Shown: piece after piece, positions 1 to 7,865 of the stretch | How the letters are laid out: each line of letters opens with the position of its first letter | Position numbering within the stretch: the first letter of the stretch is position 1 | Origin: Autumnicola sp041679265 | GTDB taxonomy: Bacteria > Bacteroidota > Bacteroidia > Flavobacteriales > Flavobacteriaceae | DNA: 64,000 nucleotides | Assembly (NCBI RefSeq): GCF_041679265.1 | Contig: NZ_JBGFSM010000018.1 | Coordinates: forward strand, 1-64,000 | Direction: 5' to 3' | Program-made: the position numbers and the translations under genes | The notes under the pieces: model-generated | Seen by the model: only the letters and a program-made list of their open reading frames with translations | Databases searched by the model: none | What the model was told of the DNA's origin: nothing

Positions 1-111
1 AATCACTCCATTGACGATCCTCACCGGATGGTCTTGTGGAATTAATTCTTCAATGGAAGGAGGAAAAAGCCAGTTTTACTGTTGGTTATAGACCTTAAAT
101 TTATAGCTCAT
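1..111 (-). pseudogene. N-terminal fragment of an IS1182-type transposase, with early stop
   Basis: Reading the minus strand from an ATG at 111-109, the translation runs MSYKFKVYNQQ, then a TAA stop at 78-76. The same frame then continues NWLFPPSIEELIPQDHPVR to the window edge. The phrase PPSIEELIPxDHPVR is the recognisable N-terminus of IS1182-family (DDE) transposases. Codon 12 is TAA where a CAA (Gln) would be expected, so a single C-to-T change probably inactivated the gene. The rest lies outside the window, so full length, terminal repeats and target duplication cannot be judged. The family call rests on remembered conserved residues only. Confidence 0.65.
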
Positions 112-183
112 TTATCTGATTATCAGTACTTAAAAATAATAAAAAACCTCCAGATAATCAATAGTTTTGAACCATAAAATGAA

Positions 184-222
184 AAAAGCTGCCTCAAATT
201 AATGAGACAGCTTCTTTTTTTT
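184..222. terminator. Bidirectional intrinsic terminator
   Basis: The imperfect hairpin GCTGCCTCA / TGAGACAGC around an AATTAA loop is flanked by A-runs on the left and a run of eight T on the right. It can stop transcription from either side between the transposase remnant and the small membrane protein gene. Confidence 0.7.
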
Positions 223-242
223 GCAATTTTGTGAGGTAACCA

Positions 243-599
243 ATGCTTGTTGATATTATGAAATTTATACTTCGCATCCTGCTTTCTGCAGTTGCCGTTC
301 TTGTTTTAGCTGAAATCCTTCCCGGGGTGGCGGTAGACAATTATGTTACTGCCATTATTGTTGCGCTGGTCCTGGCTTTGCTTAATCTTATTGTGAAACC
401 ATTATTAATCCTGTTTACATTGCCGGTAACCATTCTCACTCTTGGGCTTTTCCTGCTCATTATTAATGCGGTAATTATCCTGCTGGCCGATGGTTTTGTT
501 TCCGGGTTTGCGGTAGATGGATTGCTGATGGCGATCATTTTCAGTTTGTTATTGTCCCTTTTCCAATCCTTGTTGTATTCCATTTTAAGTTCAGATTAG
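243..599 (+). CDS. Phage holin family / PF04020-type small membrane protein
   Basis: A 118-residue, almost wholly hydrophobic protein with about four membrane helices. These are separated by short loops, including a VKPLL segment between helices two and three that is typical of the family called phage_holin_4_2. Despite that name, members are ordinary chromosomal inner-membrane proteins of unknown role in most bacteria, so no lysis function should be inferred. An ATG at 258 (MKFILR) is an alternative start that would remove five residues. The gene stands alone between a terminator and the trigger factor promoter. Confidence 0.75.
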   Translation: MLVDIMKFILRILLSAVAVLVLAEILPGVAVDNYVTAIIVALVLALLNLIVKPLLILFTLPVTILTLGLFLLIINAVIILLADGFVSGFAVDGLLMAIIFSLLLSLFQSLLYSILSSD

Positions 600-628
600 A
601 AGCTTGCTGAAATTCAGTAATTTGAAAC

Positions 629-659
629 TTTGCGGGCTTCCGAAAAAAGTGTAATTTTG
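629..659 (+). promoter_or_regulatory. Bacteroidota-type promoter of tig
   Basis: TTTG at 629-632 is followed after 19 bases by TAATTTTG at 652-659. This matches the -33 TTTG / -7 TAnnTTTG pattern of the Bacteroidota primary sigma factor. It lies 26 bases before the tig start codon. Confidence 0.75.
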
Positions 660-685
660 CACTCCAATTTTTATAATAAGTCAAG

Positions 686-2008
686 ATGAATATTACCAGA
701 GAAAATATTGATGAATTAAACGCGGTAGTAAAAGTAGATATCGCTAAAGACGATTATCAGGGTAAAGTAGATAAAATTTTAAAAGACTACCGTAAAAATG
801 CCAATATCCCCGGTTTCCGAAAAGGCCATGTACCTATGGGAATGGTAAAAAAGCAATATGGGAAAGCCGTGTTGGTAGACGAGGTAAATAAATTGTTGCA
901 GGACGCCCTTAATAAATACCTTACCGAAGAAAAACTTGATGTGCTGGGAAATCCGCTGCCTAAAGAGCAGGAAAATTTTGACTGGGATAAAGAAAATTAC
1001 ACTTTTGAATTCGAATTAGGACTTTCTCCAGACTTTGAAGTCAATATGGATCTTAAAGAGCCGGTAACGCATTACAAAATTGTTGCAGATGACGAGATGG
1101 TGGAAAACCAGATCAAAAACATGCAAAAGCAATATGGGAAACTGGTTTCCAAAGAGACTGCTGAAGAAGGTGATATTGTTGCCGGGACTTTTAAAAACGA
1201 AGAAGAAGGTATAGATAATAATACTTCTGTAGAGTTGGAAAAAGTAAAAGGAAAAGAGAATCTTGACAAATTTATTGGTGCCAAAGCCGGTGATATCATC
1301 AGCTTAAAAACCAAAGACCTTTTTGAAGACGATCACGATCTGATAAAACATCTTAAAATTGAACATGATAAAGCCCACGATCTTGATATTGAAGTTCAAT
1401 TTACCGTAACTGAAGTAAACCATCAGGAGCTGGCAGACCTTGACCAGGAATTATTTGATAAACTTTTTGGTAAGGATCAGGTAAAAACAGTGACAGAGCT
1501 AAAGGAAAAGATCAAAGAAGATGCTGCAAAGCAATTTCAGCAGCAAAGCGATCAGCAATTGATGAATGATGTTACTGAGAAGCTGATTGAAAATACAGAA
1601 TTTGATCTTCCAAAGGAATTTCTTCAGAAATGGATCCAAACAGTGGGAGAAGAGCCAATGACTGAGGAGGAAGCGGCTGAAGAATATGAGAAGAGCGAAA
1701 AAGGGCTTCGCTACCAGTTGATTGAAGGAAAGATTATGAAGGATAATAACCTGGAGATCAATTTTGAAGACCTTAAAGCTTTTGCTACAGATAAAATCAA
1801 AGCGCAAATGGCGCAGTTTGGGCAAATGGATCCTTCAGAAAAAGAACTGGACGATATTGCTGCGAGGATTCTTTCCAACCAGGATGAAGCCAAGCGCTTA
1901 TCTGAACAATTGATGAATGAAAAACTTCTTGAATTTTATAAAGAAAATATGAAGTTCAATGAAAAAGAAGTCACTTATGAAGAATTCGTGAAAGAAATTT
2001 ATGAGTAG
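686..2008 (+). CDS. tig: Trigger factor
   Basis: A 440-residue ribosome-associated chaperone and peptidyl-prolyl isomerase that meets nascent chains at the exit tunnel. The N-terminal ribosome-binding domain carries the GFRKGHVP signature at about residues 43-50. A degenerate FKBP-like domain follows at about 150-245, then a long helical C-terminal arm rich in E, K and Q. Length fits the family (430-450). A clear promoter precedes it and an intrinsic terminator follows, so it is probably its own transcription unit upstream of clpP-clpX, the same order as in many bacteria. Confidence 0.97.
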   Translation: MNITRENIDELNAVVKVDIAKDDYQGKVDKILKDYRKNANIPGFRKGHVPMGMVKKQYGKAVLVDEVNKLLQDALNKYLTEEKLDVLGNPLPKEQENFDWDKENYTFEFELGLSPDFEVNMDLKEPVTHYKIVADDEMVENQIKNMQKQYGKLVSKETAEEGDIVAGTFKNEEEGIDNNTSVELEKVKGKENLDKFIGAKAGDIISLKTKDLFEDDHDLIKHLKIEHDKAHDLDIEVQFTVTEVNHQELADLDQELFDKLFGKDQVKTVTELKEKIKEDAAKQFQQQSDQQLMNDVTEKLIENTEFDLPKEFLQKWIQTVGEEPMTEEEAAEEYEKSEKGLRYQLIEGKIMKDNNLEINFEDLKAFATDKIKAQMAQFGQMDPSEKELDDIAARILSNQDEAKRLSEQLMNEKLLEFYKENMKFNEKEVTYEEFVKEIYE

Positions 2009-2036
2009 GCCTTTTTTATAATTTATACTTATCTTT

Positions 2037-2070
2037 AAGGCGTTAAACCATTTGGTATAACGCCTTTTTT
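2037..2070 (+). terminator. Intrinsic terminator after tig
   Basis: A perfect 9-bp stem, AAGGCGTTA (2037-2045) with TAACGCCTT (2058-2066), runs into a T-tract, 29 bases after the tig stop. Confidence 0.85.
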
Positions 2071-2191
2071 AATAAAAATGAACCTGTAAAAATCAGGTAA
2101 AACTGAGGCCAATTGAACTTTTATTTTTAAGGTTTTATTGGCTGATATTTTTAAATAGATTTCTTTATTGAAAGCATAAAAAATAAAATTG

Positions 2192-2872
2192 ATGGATTAC
2201 GGAAAAGAATTTGAAAAATATGCCACCAAACATCATGGGATAAACAGTATGTACTATGATCAACTGGTGAGCGCGGTAACCCCGCCAATGGGAATGACTC
2301 CTAATATTATTGAAGAACGCCAGATGAATGCAGTGGCTATGGATGTTTTTTCACGCTTAATGATGGATCGTATCATTTTTATGGGTACTGCCATTAGTGA
2401 CCAGATCGCCAACATTATCCAGGCTCAGCTGCTCTTTTTAGAGAGCACAGACTCTTCTAAAGACATCCAGATTTATATTAATTCCCCCGGAGGAAGTGTG
2501 TATGCAGGCCTGGGAATTTACGATACGATGCAGTTTATTAAGCCAGATGTTGCCACAATTTGTACAGGAATGGCGGCCTCAATGGGGGCGGTACTTTTAT
2601 GTGCCGGGGAAAAAGGAAAACGTAGCGGTTTGCCACATTCCCGCGTGATGATACACCAGCCATTAGGTGGGGCACAGGGACAGGCCAGTGATATAGAAAT
2701 TACTGCGCGTGAAATCCTACTTTTAAAGGAGGAACTTTATAAAATTATCTCTAAACATACAGGCCAGTCTTATGATAAGGTCCATGAGGACAGTGACCGT
2801 GATTACTGGATGAAAGCCGATAAGGCTAAAGAGTATGGAATGATTGACGAAATCTTACAAAGAGAAGGATAA
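2192..2872 (+). CDS. clpP: ATP-dependent Clp protease proteolytic subunit
   Basis: A 226-residue serine peptidase that forms the tetradecameric ClpP barrel and degrades substrates unfolded by ClpX. Counting from the ATG at 2192, the catalytic triad is Ser130 (in MAASMG), His155 (in MIHQP) and Asp204 (in SDRDYW), with the same spacing as in E. coli ClpP. A TTG at 2189 is in frame, but the adjacent ATG is the more likely start. It is followed after 71 bases by clpX, so the two are probably co-expressed. Confidence 0.97.
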   Translation: MDYGKEFEKYATKHHGINSMYYDQLVSAVTPPMGMTPNIIEERQMNAVAMDVFSRLMMDRIIFMGTAISDQIANIIQAQLLFLESTDSSKDIQIYINSPGGSVYAGLGIYDTMQFIKPDVATICTGMAASMGAVLLCAGEKGKRSGLPHSRVMIHQPLGGAQGQASDIEITAREILLLKEELYKIISKHTGQSYDKVHEDSDRDYWMKADKAKEYGMIDEILQREG

Positions 2873-2943
2873 ATTGGATTTCAGGATTCCTTTTTTATAT
2901 TATAAGAGAGAAAATCTGAAACAATAACACGAAAACCAAGAAA

Positions 2944-4176
2944 ATGGGTAAAGAGGATTTAGAATGTTCATTTTGTGGGAGGAAGAAACCGGAAACGAGT
3001 TTACTTATCGCCGGGCTGGATGCGCATATATGTGACAGGTGTATAGAACAGGCTCATGGCATTGTTTTGGAAGAATCCCGGCAGGGAGAAGCCAAAGAAC
3101 TTTCTTCAGATTTAATGCTGAGCAAACCTAAAGTGATCAAGGCCTTTCTGGATGAATATGTGATTGGACAGGAAGCTACCAAAAAAGTGATGTCTGTTGC
3201 CGTGTATAATCACTATAAAAGATTGTTGCAACCAAATTCTGATGATGATGTAGAGATCCAGAAAAGTAACATCATTATGGTCGGGGAAACCGGTACCGGT
3301 AAAACCCTTATTGCCAAAACTATCGCCAGGATGCTTAATGTGCCACTTGCCATAGTAGATGCTACGGTATTAACTGAAGCCGGCTATGTGGGAGAAGATG
3401 TGGAAGGTATACTTACCCGCCTGCTTCAGGCGGCAGATTATAATTTGGAAAAAGCGCAACGCGGCATTGTTTTTATTGATGAAATTGATAAAATTGCCCG
3501 CAAGAGCGACAATCCTTCCATTACCCGCGATGTATCCGGGGAAGGAGTTCAGCAGGCTTTGCTGAAGTTACTGGAGGGAACTACCGTTAACGTTCCGCCT
3601 AAAGGAGGAAGAAAGCATCCGGACCAGAAGTTTATTGAAGTAGACACTGAAAATATTCTTTTTATCGCCGGAGGTGCTTTTGACGGGATCGAAAGGAATA
3701 TCAGCAAAAGGCTAAATATGCAGGCCGTAGGTTTTAGCGCTTCCAAAGGGGAAGATGCCATAGAACGCACCAATTTGTTGAAATATATTATTCCGAAGGA
3801 TTTAAAAGATTTTGGGCTTATTCCTGAAATTATCGGCCGTCTTCCGGCATTAACGTATATGAACCCGCTGGATAAGGACACCCTGCGTGCCATCCTTACC
3901 GAGCCTAAAAACGCCATTATCAAGCAGTATAAAAAGCTTTTTGAAATGGATGATATTGAGTTTGAAATGACAGAAGAGGCACTGGATTATATTGTTGAAA
4001 AAGCCGTGGAATATAAACTTGGGGCCAGGGGACTGCGTTCCCTGTGTGAAGCGATTTTAACCGATGCCATGTTTGAAATGCCGGAAGGTAATGAGAATAA
4101 ATTGGTGGTAGATGCCGAATATGCTGAAGAAAAGCTAAACAAATCCACTATTAATAAGCTGAAGGCGGTTTCCTAA
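2944..4176 (+). CDS. clpX: ATP-dependent Clp protease ATP-binding subunit ClpX
   Basis: A 410-residue AAA+ unfoldase that selects substrates and feeds them to ClpP. The N-terminal zinc-binding domain has Cys8, Cys11, Cys30 and Cys33. Walker A is GETGTGKT (114-121), the pore loop is GYVG (147-150) and Walker B is IVFIDEID (175-182). The second Walker A residue is Glu rather than the usual Pro; all functional Gly, Lys and Thr residues are present. The C-terminal small domain is intact. A terminator follows, closing the clpP-clpX unit. Confidence 0.97.
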   Translation: MGKEDLECSFCGRKKPETSLLIAGLDAHICDRCIEQAHGIVLEESRQGEAKELSSDLMLSKPKVIKAFLDEYVIGQEATKKVMSVAVYNHYKRLLQPNSDDDVEIQKSNIIMVGETGTGKTLIAKTIARMLNVPLAIVDATVLTEAGYVGEDVEGILTRLLQAADYNLEKAQRGIVFIDEIDKIARKSDNPSITRDVSGEGVQQALLKLLEGTTVNVPPKGGRKHPDQKFIEVDTENILFIAGGAFDGIERNISKRLNMQAVGFSASKGEDAIERTNLLKYIIPKDLKDFGLIPEIIGRLPALTYMNPLDKDTLRAILTEPKNAIIKQYKKLFEMDDIEFEMTEEALDYIVEKAVEYKLGARGLRSLCEAILTDAMFEMPEGNENKLVVDAEYAEEKLNKSTINKLKAVS

Positions 4177-4198
4177 ATTACAATAGCAAATAAATTTA

Positions 4199-4227
4199 AA
4201 GCCATTCTTAAAGGAGTGGCTTTTTTT
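4199..4227 (+). terminator. Intrinsic terminator after clpX
   Basis: AAGCCA(TTC) pairs with (GAG)TGGCTT around a short A/T loop and runs into a seven-T tract. It lies 22 bases after the clpX stop and separates it from the ars operon. Confidence 0.8.
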
Positions 4228-4263
4228 ATGTTCAAGGTTGCTATAATCTCACAAATAATCGTA

Positions 4264-4278
4264 ATATTGCAATATAAC
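4264..4278 (+). promoter_or_regulatory. Candidate ArsR operator upstream of arsR
   Basis: ATATTGCAATAT (4264-4275) is a perfect 12-bp palindrome followed by AAC. It lies 11 bases before the arsR start. A related copy, ATTGCGATATAAC, occurs before the next gene. A symmetric A/T-rich site at this position is what a dimeric ArsR repressor would be expected to bind; the assignment is inference. Confidence 0.55.
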
Positions 4279-4286
4279 AAAAGGAT

Positions 4287-4619
4287 ATGGGCGTTACGAA
4301 GTCTGAGATATTTACAGAATACCAAAATGAGCTGGCGATGGTTTCAAGGGTACTTGGCCATCCCGCCAGGATAGCTATTCTTCAGCACCTCATTAAAACA
4401 AATAATTGTATTTGTGGTGACCTTGTGGAAGTAGTTGGCCTGGCGCAGCCCACAATTTCACAGCACCTCAAAGAGCTTAAAAACCTGGGCCTTATAAAAG
4501 GAAATATTGAAGGTACGCGGGTGTGTTACTGTATAAATGAAGCCAGGTGGGGCGAAATTAGGCAGCTTTTTACAGCGTTTCTGGATCAGGATGTTTCCGC
4601 TTCCGGGGAATGCTGCTAA
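4287..4619 (+). CDS. arsR: ArsR/SmtB-family transcriptional repressor
   Basis: A 110-residue winged-helix repressor. The HTH lies around LAQPTISQHLKELKNLGLI, and the N-terminal LGHPARIAILQHL is typical of the family. Cysteines at NCICGDL (the usual metalloid-sensing position on the DNA-reading helix) and near VCYC, plus the C-terminal ECC, could bind As(III). It heads an operon with a DUF6428 gene, an arsenate-reductase-like phosphatase and an ACR3 pump, so it is very likely the arsenite-responsive repressor of that operon. A palindrome overlaps its upstream region, suggesting autoregulation. Confidence 0.92.
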   Translation: MGVTKSEIFTEYQNELAMVSRVLGHPARIAILQHLIKTNNCICGDLVEVVGLAQPTISQHLKELKNLGLIKGNIEGTRVCYCINEARWGEIRQLFTAFLDQDVSASGECC

Positions 4620-4645
4620 AAAAAATTAAATTTAATCATCGTTTT

Positions 4646-4658
4646 ATTGCGATATAAC
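4646..4658 (+). promoter_or_regulatory. Second ArsR-type half-palindrome before the DUF6428 gene
   Basis: ATTGCGATATAAC differs by one base from ATTGCAATATAAC before arsR. It sits 15 bases upstream of the next start codon, in the short arsR/DUF6428 gap. It may be a second operator. Confidence 0.4.
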
Positions 4659-4673
4659 AATAAAATCCTAACC

Positions 4674-5135
4674 ATGAAAATATCAGAAATTAAAGAGTAT
4701 TTAAAGGACCTCGAAAAAATAGCGTTTCAACTTCCGGATGGGAATCTGGTGCCGGCGCATTTTCATGTAACCGAGATTGGGAAAATCAGCAAGAAGTTTA
4801 TCGATTGTGGCGGAACAATAAGAAGTGAAGAAAAAGCCAGTTTTCAATTATGGGAGGCAAACGATTTTAATCACCGGCTGCATCCGGAAAAGCTGATCTC
4901 CATAATTGAACTTTCAGAAAAAGTACTGGAACTGCCAGATCTGGAAATTGAAGTGGAATACCAGCAGGGTACTATAGCAAAATTCGATCTCGGTTTTGAT
5001 GGCAGGAATTTTTTATTGCTGAATAAACAAACCGATTGCCTTGCAAAAGATGAATGCGGCGTGCAAAACAAGCCAAAGCTGAAAATGAGTGAATTGCAAT
5101 CATCATCATGTAAGCCAAATTCAGGTTGCTGTTAA
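4674..5135 (+). CDS. DUF6428 family protein of the ars operon
   Basis: A 153-residue protein from the ATG at 4674. An in-frame TTG at 4647 lies inside the operator-like repeat and is an unlikely start. It matches what is known as DUF6428, a family that sits in Bacteroidota arsenic operons directly after arsR. No catalytic motif is recognisable. The C-terminus is cysteine-rich (CLAKDEC, then CKPNSGCC), which would suit binding of As(III) or another thiophilic metal. The stop codon is one base from the next start, implying translational coupling. Function is otherwise unknown. Confidence 0.75.
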   Translation: MKISEIKEYLKDLEKIAFQLPDGNLVPAHFHVTEIGKISKKFIDCGGTIRSEEKASFQLWEANDFNHRLHPEKLISIIELSEKVLELPDLEIEVEYQQGTIAKFDLGFDGRNFLLLNKQTDCLAKDECGVQNKPKLKMSELQSSSCKPNSGCC

Positions 5136-5136
5136 T

Positions 5137-5778
5137 ATGCCAGGAATGAAGACAAAAAATAAGATTTTAGAAAAGCTTAAGAAAAAAATTGAAGCTATCG
5201 GGATTTCAACAATTTCAGAAGAACGTAAAAAAGTTCTAGAACCTCTTGTGGAATATCTTCAGCAGAAAATTGATAAAAATGAGGTTGCGCAGTTAAATTT
5301 TATCTGTACGCACAACTCAAGGAGAAGCCAGTTTGCGCAAATATGGGCGCAGGCAATGGGGCAGTTTTACAACATTCCTGTTGCTGCTTTTTCGGGTGGT
5401 GTAGAAGTTACCGCTTTTCATGAAAATGCCGTGGAGGCCATAAAGAGAGCAGGTTTTAGAGTTTCTGCGGAAGGCGAGGGGAATCCCGTTTATTTGGTTA
5501 AGTATGCGGAAGAATTAGCGCCTTTAAAAATGTTTTCCAAAAAGTATGATGACAATGCCAACCCGCAGAAAAATTTCGCGGCTGTTATGACCTGTTCGCA
5601 TGCAGATGAAACCTGTCCTTTTATTCCGGGCGCCGAGAAGCGAATTCCTATAAAATATGAAGACCCCAAAGAATTTGATGGTTTACCTGAACAGGATCAA
5701 AAATATGATGAAAGGAGCGAACAAATTGCCACAGAGATGAAGTATGTTTTTTATTCCTTATCGCTTAAAACCACATAA
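5137..5778 (+). CDS. arsC: Low-molecular-weight phosphatase-type arsenate reductase
   Basis: A 213-residue protein from the ATG at 5137 with the CX5R phosphatase loop, Cys57-THNSR-Arg63-Ser64. This is the nucleophile loop shared by low-molecular-weight tyrosine phosphatases and thioredoxin-coupled ArsC. A second conserved part carries MTCSHADETCPF, whose cysteines could serve as resolving thiols in reduction of arsenate to arsenite. Flavobacterial members are often labelled protein-tyrosine phosphatase, but the operon (arsR before, ACR3 pump immediately after) argues for arsenate reductase. GTG at 5089 is an unlikely earlier start because it lies inside the previous gene. Confidence 0.85.
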   Translation: MPGMKTKNKILEKLKKKIEAIGISTISEERKKVLEPLVEYLQQKIDKNEVAQLNFICTHNSRRSQFAQIWAQAMGQFYNIPVAAFSGGVEVTAFHENAVEAIKRAGFRVSAEGEGNPVYLVKYAEELAPLKMFSKKYDDNANPQKNFAAVMTCSHADETCPFIPGAEKRIPIKYEDPKEFDGLPEQDQKYDERSEQIATEMKYVFYSLSLKTT

Positions 5779-6816
5779 ATGCCTGCAGGAGCTAAAAAAT
5801 TAAATTTTCTTAATTCATATCTTACCTTATGGATTTTTATAGCAATGGCTGTTGGCGTTGGTCTCGGCTACTTTTTTCCTTCAGTCCCCGCTCAGGTAAA
5901 TTCATATAGTAGCGGAACGACAAACTGGCCAATTGCGGTTGGGCTCATCCTTATGATGTATCCGCCACTGGCAAAAGTAGATTACCGGCTGCTGCCAAAA
6001 GTTTTTCAAAATATAAAGATCCTTTCTATTTCCCTGCTCCTTAACTGGATTATTGGCCCTGTTTTAATGTTTGCGCTTGCAATGATTTTCCTTCAGGATT
6101 ATCCGGATTATCTGGTTGGGCTTATTCTAATTGGCCTTGCCCGTTGTATCGCTATGGTGCTGGTATGGAACGACCTTGCCGAAGGTAGCAGTGAATATGG
6201 AGCGGCCCTGGTGGCACTTAATAGCATCTTTCAGGTATTTGGATATAGTTTTTATGCCTGGTTGTTTATAACCGTATTGCCCCCGCTGTTTGGCTTTGAA
6301 GGAGCAATAGTGAACATTTCTATAGCTACAATTGCAGAAAGTGTGGCTATCTATCTGGGAATTCCTTTTCTGGCTGGTATTTTAAGCAGATTCCTGCTGG
6401 TTAGGATAAAAAGCAAAAAATGGTATGAAGATAAATTTCTTCCCGCAATTTCGCCGGTAACTCTTATTGCCCTGCTCTTCACCATTATTGTAATGTTTTC
6501 CTTAAAAGGCGAATTAATTGTAGGAATTCCTTATAATGTCCTGGTAATTGCGGTGCCATTATTGATCTATTTTACCGTAATGTTCCTGATTGGCTTTTTT
6601 ATTAGTAGAGCCATGGGCGCAGATTATGACAAAAATGCCGCGATCTCTTTTACTGCCGCCGGTAATAATTTTGAACTGGCCATTGCGGTGGCCATTGCTG
6701 TTTTTGGACTCAATTCCGGCCAGGCTTTTGCCGGGGTAGTGGGGCCGTTAATAGAAGTTCCTGCGCTTATCCTGCTGGTGAAGGTAGCGTTTTGGTTAAG
6801 GCGGAAGTATTATTAG
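5779..6816 (+). CDS. acr3: ACR3-family arsenite efflux permease
   Basis: A 345-residue inner-membrane protein with about ten helices. ACR3 signatures include the region GLARCIAMVLVWNDLA, with the conserved Cys that is essential in ACR3 pumps, and a late AAGNNFELAIAVAI segment. It exports As(III) produced by the upstream ArsC. Its start codon directly follows the arsC stop, so the two are translationally coupled. It is the last gene of the operon and is followed by a long imperfect palindrome. Confidence 0.95.
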   Translation: MPAGAKKLNFLNSYLTLWIFIAMAVGVGLGYFFPSVPAQVNSYSSGTTNWPIAVGLILMMYPPLAKVDYRLLPKVFQNIKILSISLLLNWIIGPVLMFALAMIFLQDYPDYLVGLILIGLARCIAMVLVWNDLAEGSSEYGAALVALNSIFQVFGYSFYAWLFITVLPPLFGFEGAIVNISIATIAESVAIYLGIPFLAGILSRFLLVRIKSKKWYEDKFLPAISPVTLIALLFTIIVMFSLKGELIVGIPYNVLVIAVPLLIYFTVMFLIGFFISRAMGADYDKNAAISFTAAGNNFELAIAVAIAVFGLNSGQAFAGVVGPLIEVPALILLVKVAFWLRRKYY

Positions 6817-6841
6817 TTTATGCTTGTTCAAGAGGAGAAAA

Positions 6842-6873
6842 AGACCTGCCAGGTTTTCAAACCTGATAGGTCT
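6842..6873. repeat. 30-bp imperfect palindrome after the ars operon
   Basis: AGACCTGCCAGGTTT (6842-6856) and AAACCTGATAGGTCT (6859-6873) pair over 15 positions with one wobble and one mismatch around a two-base loop. No T-run follows, so it is a weak terminator at best. It resembles dispersed CCAGGTTT/AAACCTG palindromes that I associate with Flavobacteriaceae intergenic regions. Confidence 0.6.
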
Positions 6874-6920
6874 AGAGTTTTAGGGATCAAGAACAAAAGT
6901 TGGGGAGAAATTAAGAGCAA

Positions 6921-6950
6921 CAAAAAAACCCGCAACATCGTTACGGGTTT
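6921..6950 (-). terminator. Intrinsic terminator of tRNA-Phe
   Basis: On the minus strand AACCCGTAAC pairs with TTGCGGGTT around a short loop and is followed by a seven-T run, just downstream of the tRNA 3' end. Confidence 0.8.
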
Positions 6951-6956
6951 CCTGGG

Positions 6957-7029
6957 TGGTGCCTCCAGGAATCGAACCAGGGACACAAGGATTTTCAGTC
7001 CTTTGCTCTACCAACTGAGCTAAGGCACC
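6957..7029 (-). tRNA. tRNA-Phe (GAA)
   Basis: The minus strand folds as a standard 73-base tRNA. The acceptor GGTGCCT pairs with AGGCACC and the D arm is GCTCAGTTGGTAGAGC. The anticodon stem-loop AAGGACTGAAAATCCTT gives anticodon GAA, and the T arm is CCTGGTTCGATTCCTGG. The discriminator base is A, and CCA is not encoded (ACCC follows). It is a single tRNA, not part of a cluster, with its own promoter element upstream and a terminator downstream. Short ORFs called across this stretch on both strands are artefacts. Confidence 0.97.
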
Positions 7030-7050
7030 AGTTGCTTTTGAAAGCGGTGG

Positions 7051-7058
7051 CAAATATA
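7051..7058 (-). promoter_or_regulatory. -7 promoter element of tRNA-Phe
   Basis: On the minus strand this reads TATATTTG, an exact TAnnTTTG, 21 bases upstream of the tRNA 5' end. A -33 TTTG is not obvious. Confidence 0.6.
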
Positions 7059-7133
7059 ATTTCATTTTTAGTAACTGGCAAAAGAAATTTTAAAAAAATG
7101 CTTTTGTATTTTAGCCACCTCAGTTTTTAAAGC

Positions 7134-7865
7134 ATGAATTTAGTAGTAGATATAGGGAATACTTCAGTGAAAGCAGCTGTTTTTCAAGGTGCTGAGGTTC
7201 TGTTTAAATCTTCATTTCAGCTCAAAGATTTTTCAGAAAAAATTTCAGAAATAAAAGAAAATTATCCTCAAACAGGTTTTGCCATACTTTCCAGCGTGGT
7301 AAAAGAGGTGGAGGATGAGGTGAATTTACTTCAGAAAAATTTCAATTTTCTTCAGCTTACGCCAAATTTGCCTTTGCCTTTCAAAAACCTTTATTCCACC
7401 CCGCTTACTTTGGGCAAAGACCGCATTGCTTTAATGGCGGCGGCTGTGGCTGCTTTTCCGCAGAAAAACGTCCTGGTTATTGATGCAGGTACCTGTGTGA
7501 CCTTCGACTTTAAAAATAAGGGAGAAGAATATCTTGGCGGTGCCATTTCTCCCGGTTTGCAGATGAGATTTAAAGCCTTGCACAAGTTTACTGCAAATTT
7601 ACCGTTAATATCTCCAGAGGAAGACTTGAAAATGATTGGGGATTCTACTAAAAGCAGCATCCTCTCTGGTGTTATTAATGGAATGGCTGCAGAGATTGAC
7701 GGCACGATAACTGCCTATAAGTCAAAATATGAAGATTTAACAGTAATTTTTACGGGTGGAGATCAGCAATTTTTGTCTAAGAGGTTAAAAAATGGCATAT
7801 TTGCGAACTCAAATTTTCTCTTGGAAGGACTAAACTACATTTTAGAATTTAATAAAAATCAATGA
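7134..7865 (+). CDS. coaX: Type III pantothenate kinase
   Basis: A 243-residue ASKHA-fold kinase that phosphorylates pantothenate in the first step of coenzyme A synthesis. Visible motifs are DIGNTSVK near the N-terminus (phosphate-binding), LGKDRIAL and VIDAGTCVTFD in the middle, and GGAISPGLQMR, all diagnostic of the type III enzyme. Length is normal. The stop overlaps the start of the following outer-membrane protein gene by four bases (ATGA). The cluster coaX, outer membrane protein, TPR protein, lptC is one I recognise from flavobacterial genomes. Confidence 0.95.
   Translation: MNLVVDIGNTSVKAAVFQGAEVLFKSSFQLKDFSEKISEIKENYPQTGFAILSSVVKEVEDEVNLLQKNFNFLQLTPNLPLPFKNLYSTPLTLGKDRIALMAAAVAAFPQKNVLVIDAGTCVTFDFKNKGEEYLGGAISPGLQMRFKALHKFTANLPLISPEEDLKMIGDSTKSSILSGVINGMAAEIDGTITAYKSKYEDLTVIFTGGDQQFLSKRLKNGIFANSNFLLEGLNYILEFNKNQ

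Noticed and set aside
2872..2944. Separate promoter for clpX
   Set aside because: No TAnnTTTG element is visible in the 71-base gap, so co-transcription with clpP is more likely.
6820..7065. Short ORFs on both strands around 6.8-7.1 kb
   Set aside because: They run through the tRNA-Phe gene and the palindrome, show no family resemblance and have no start context.
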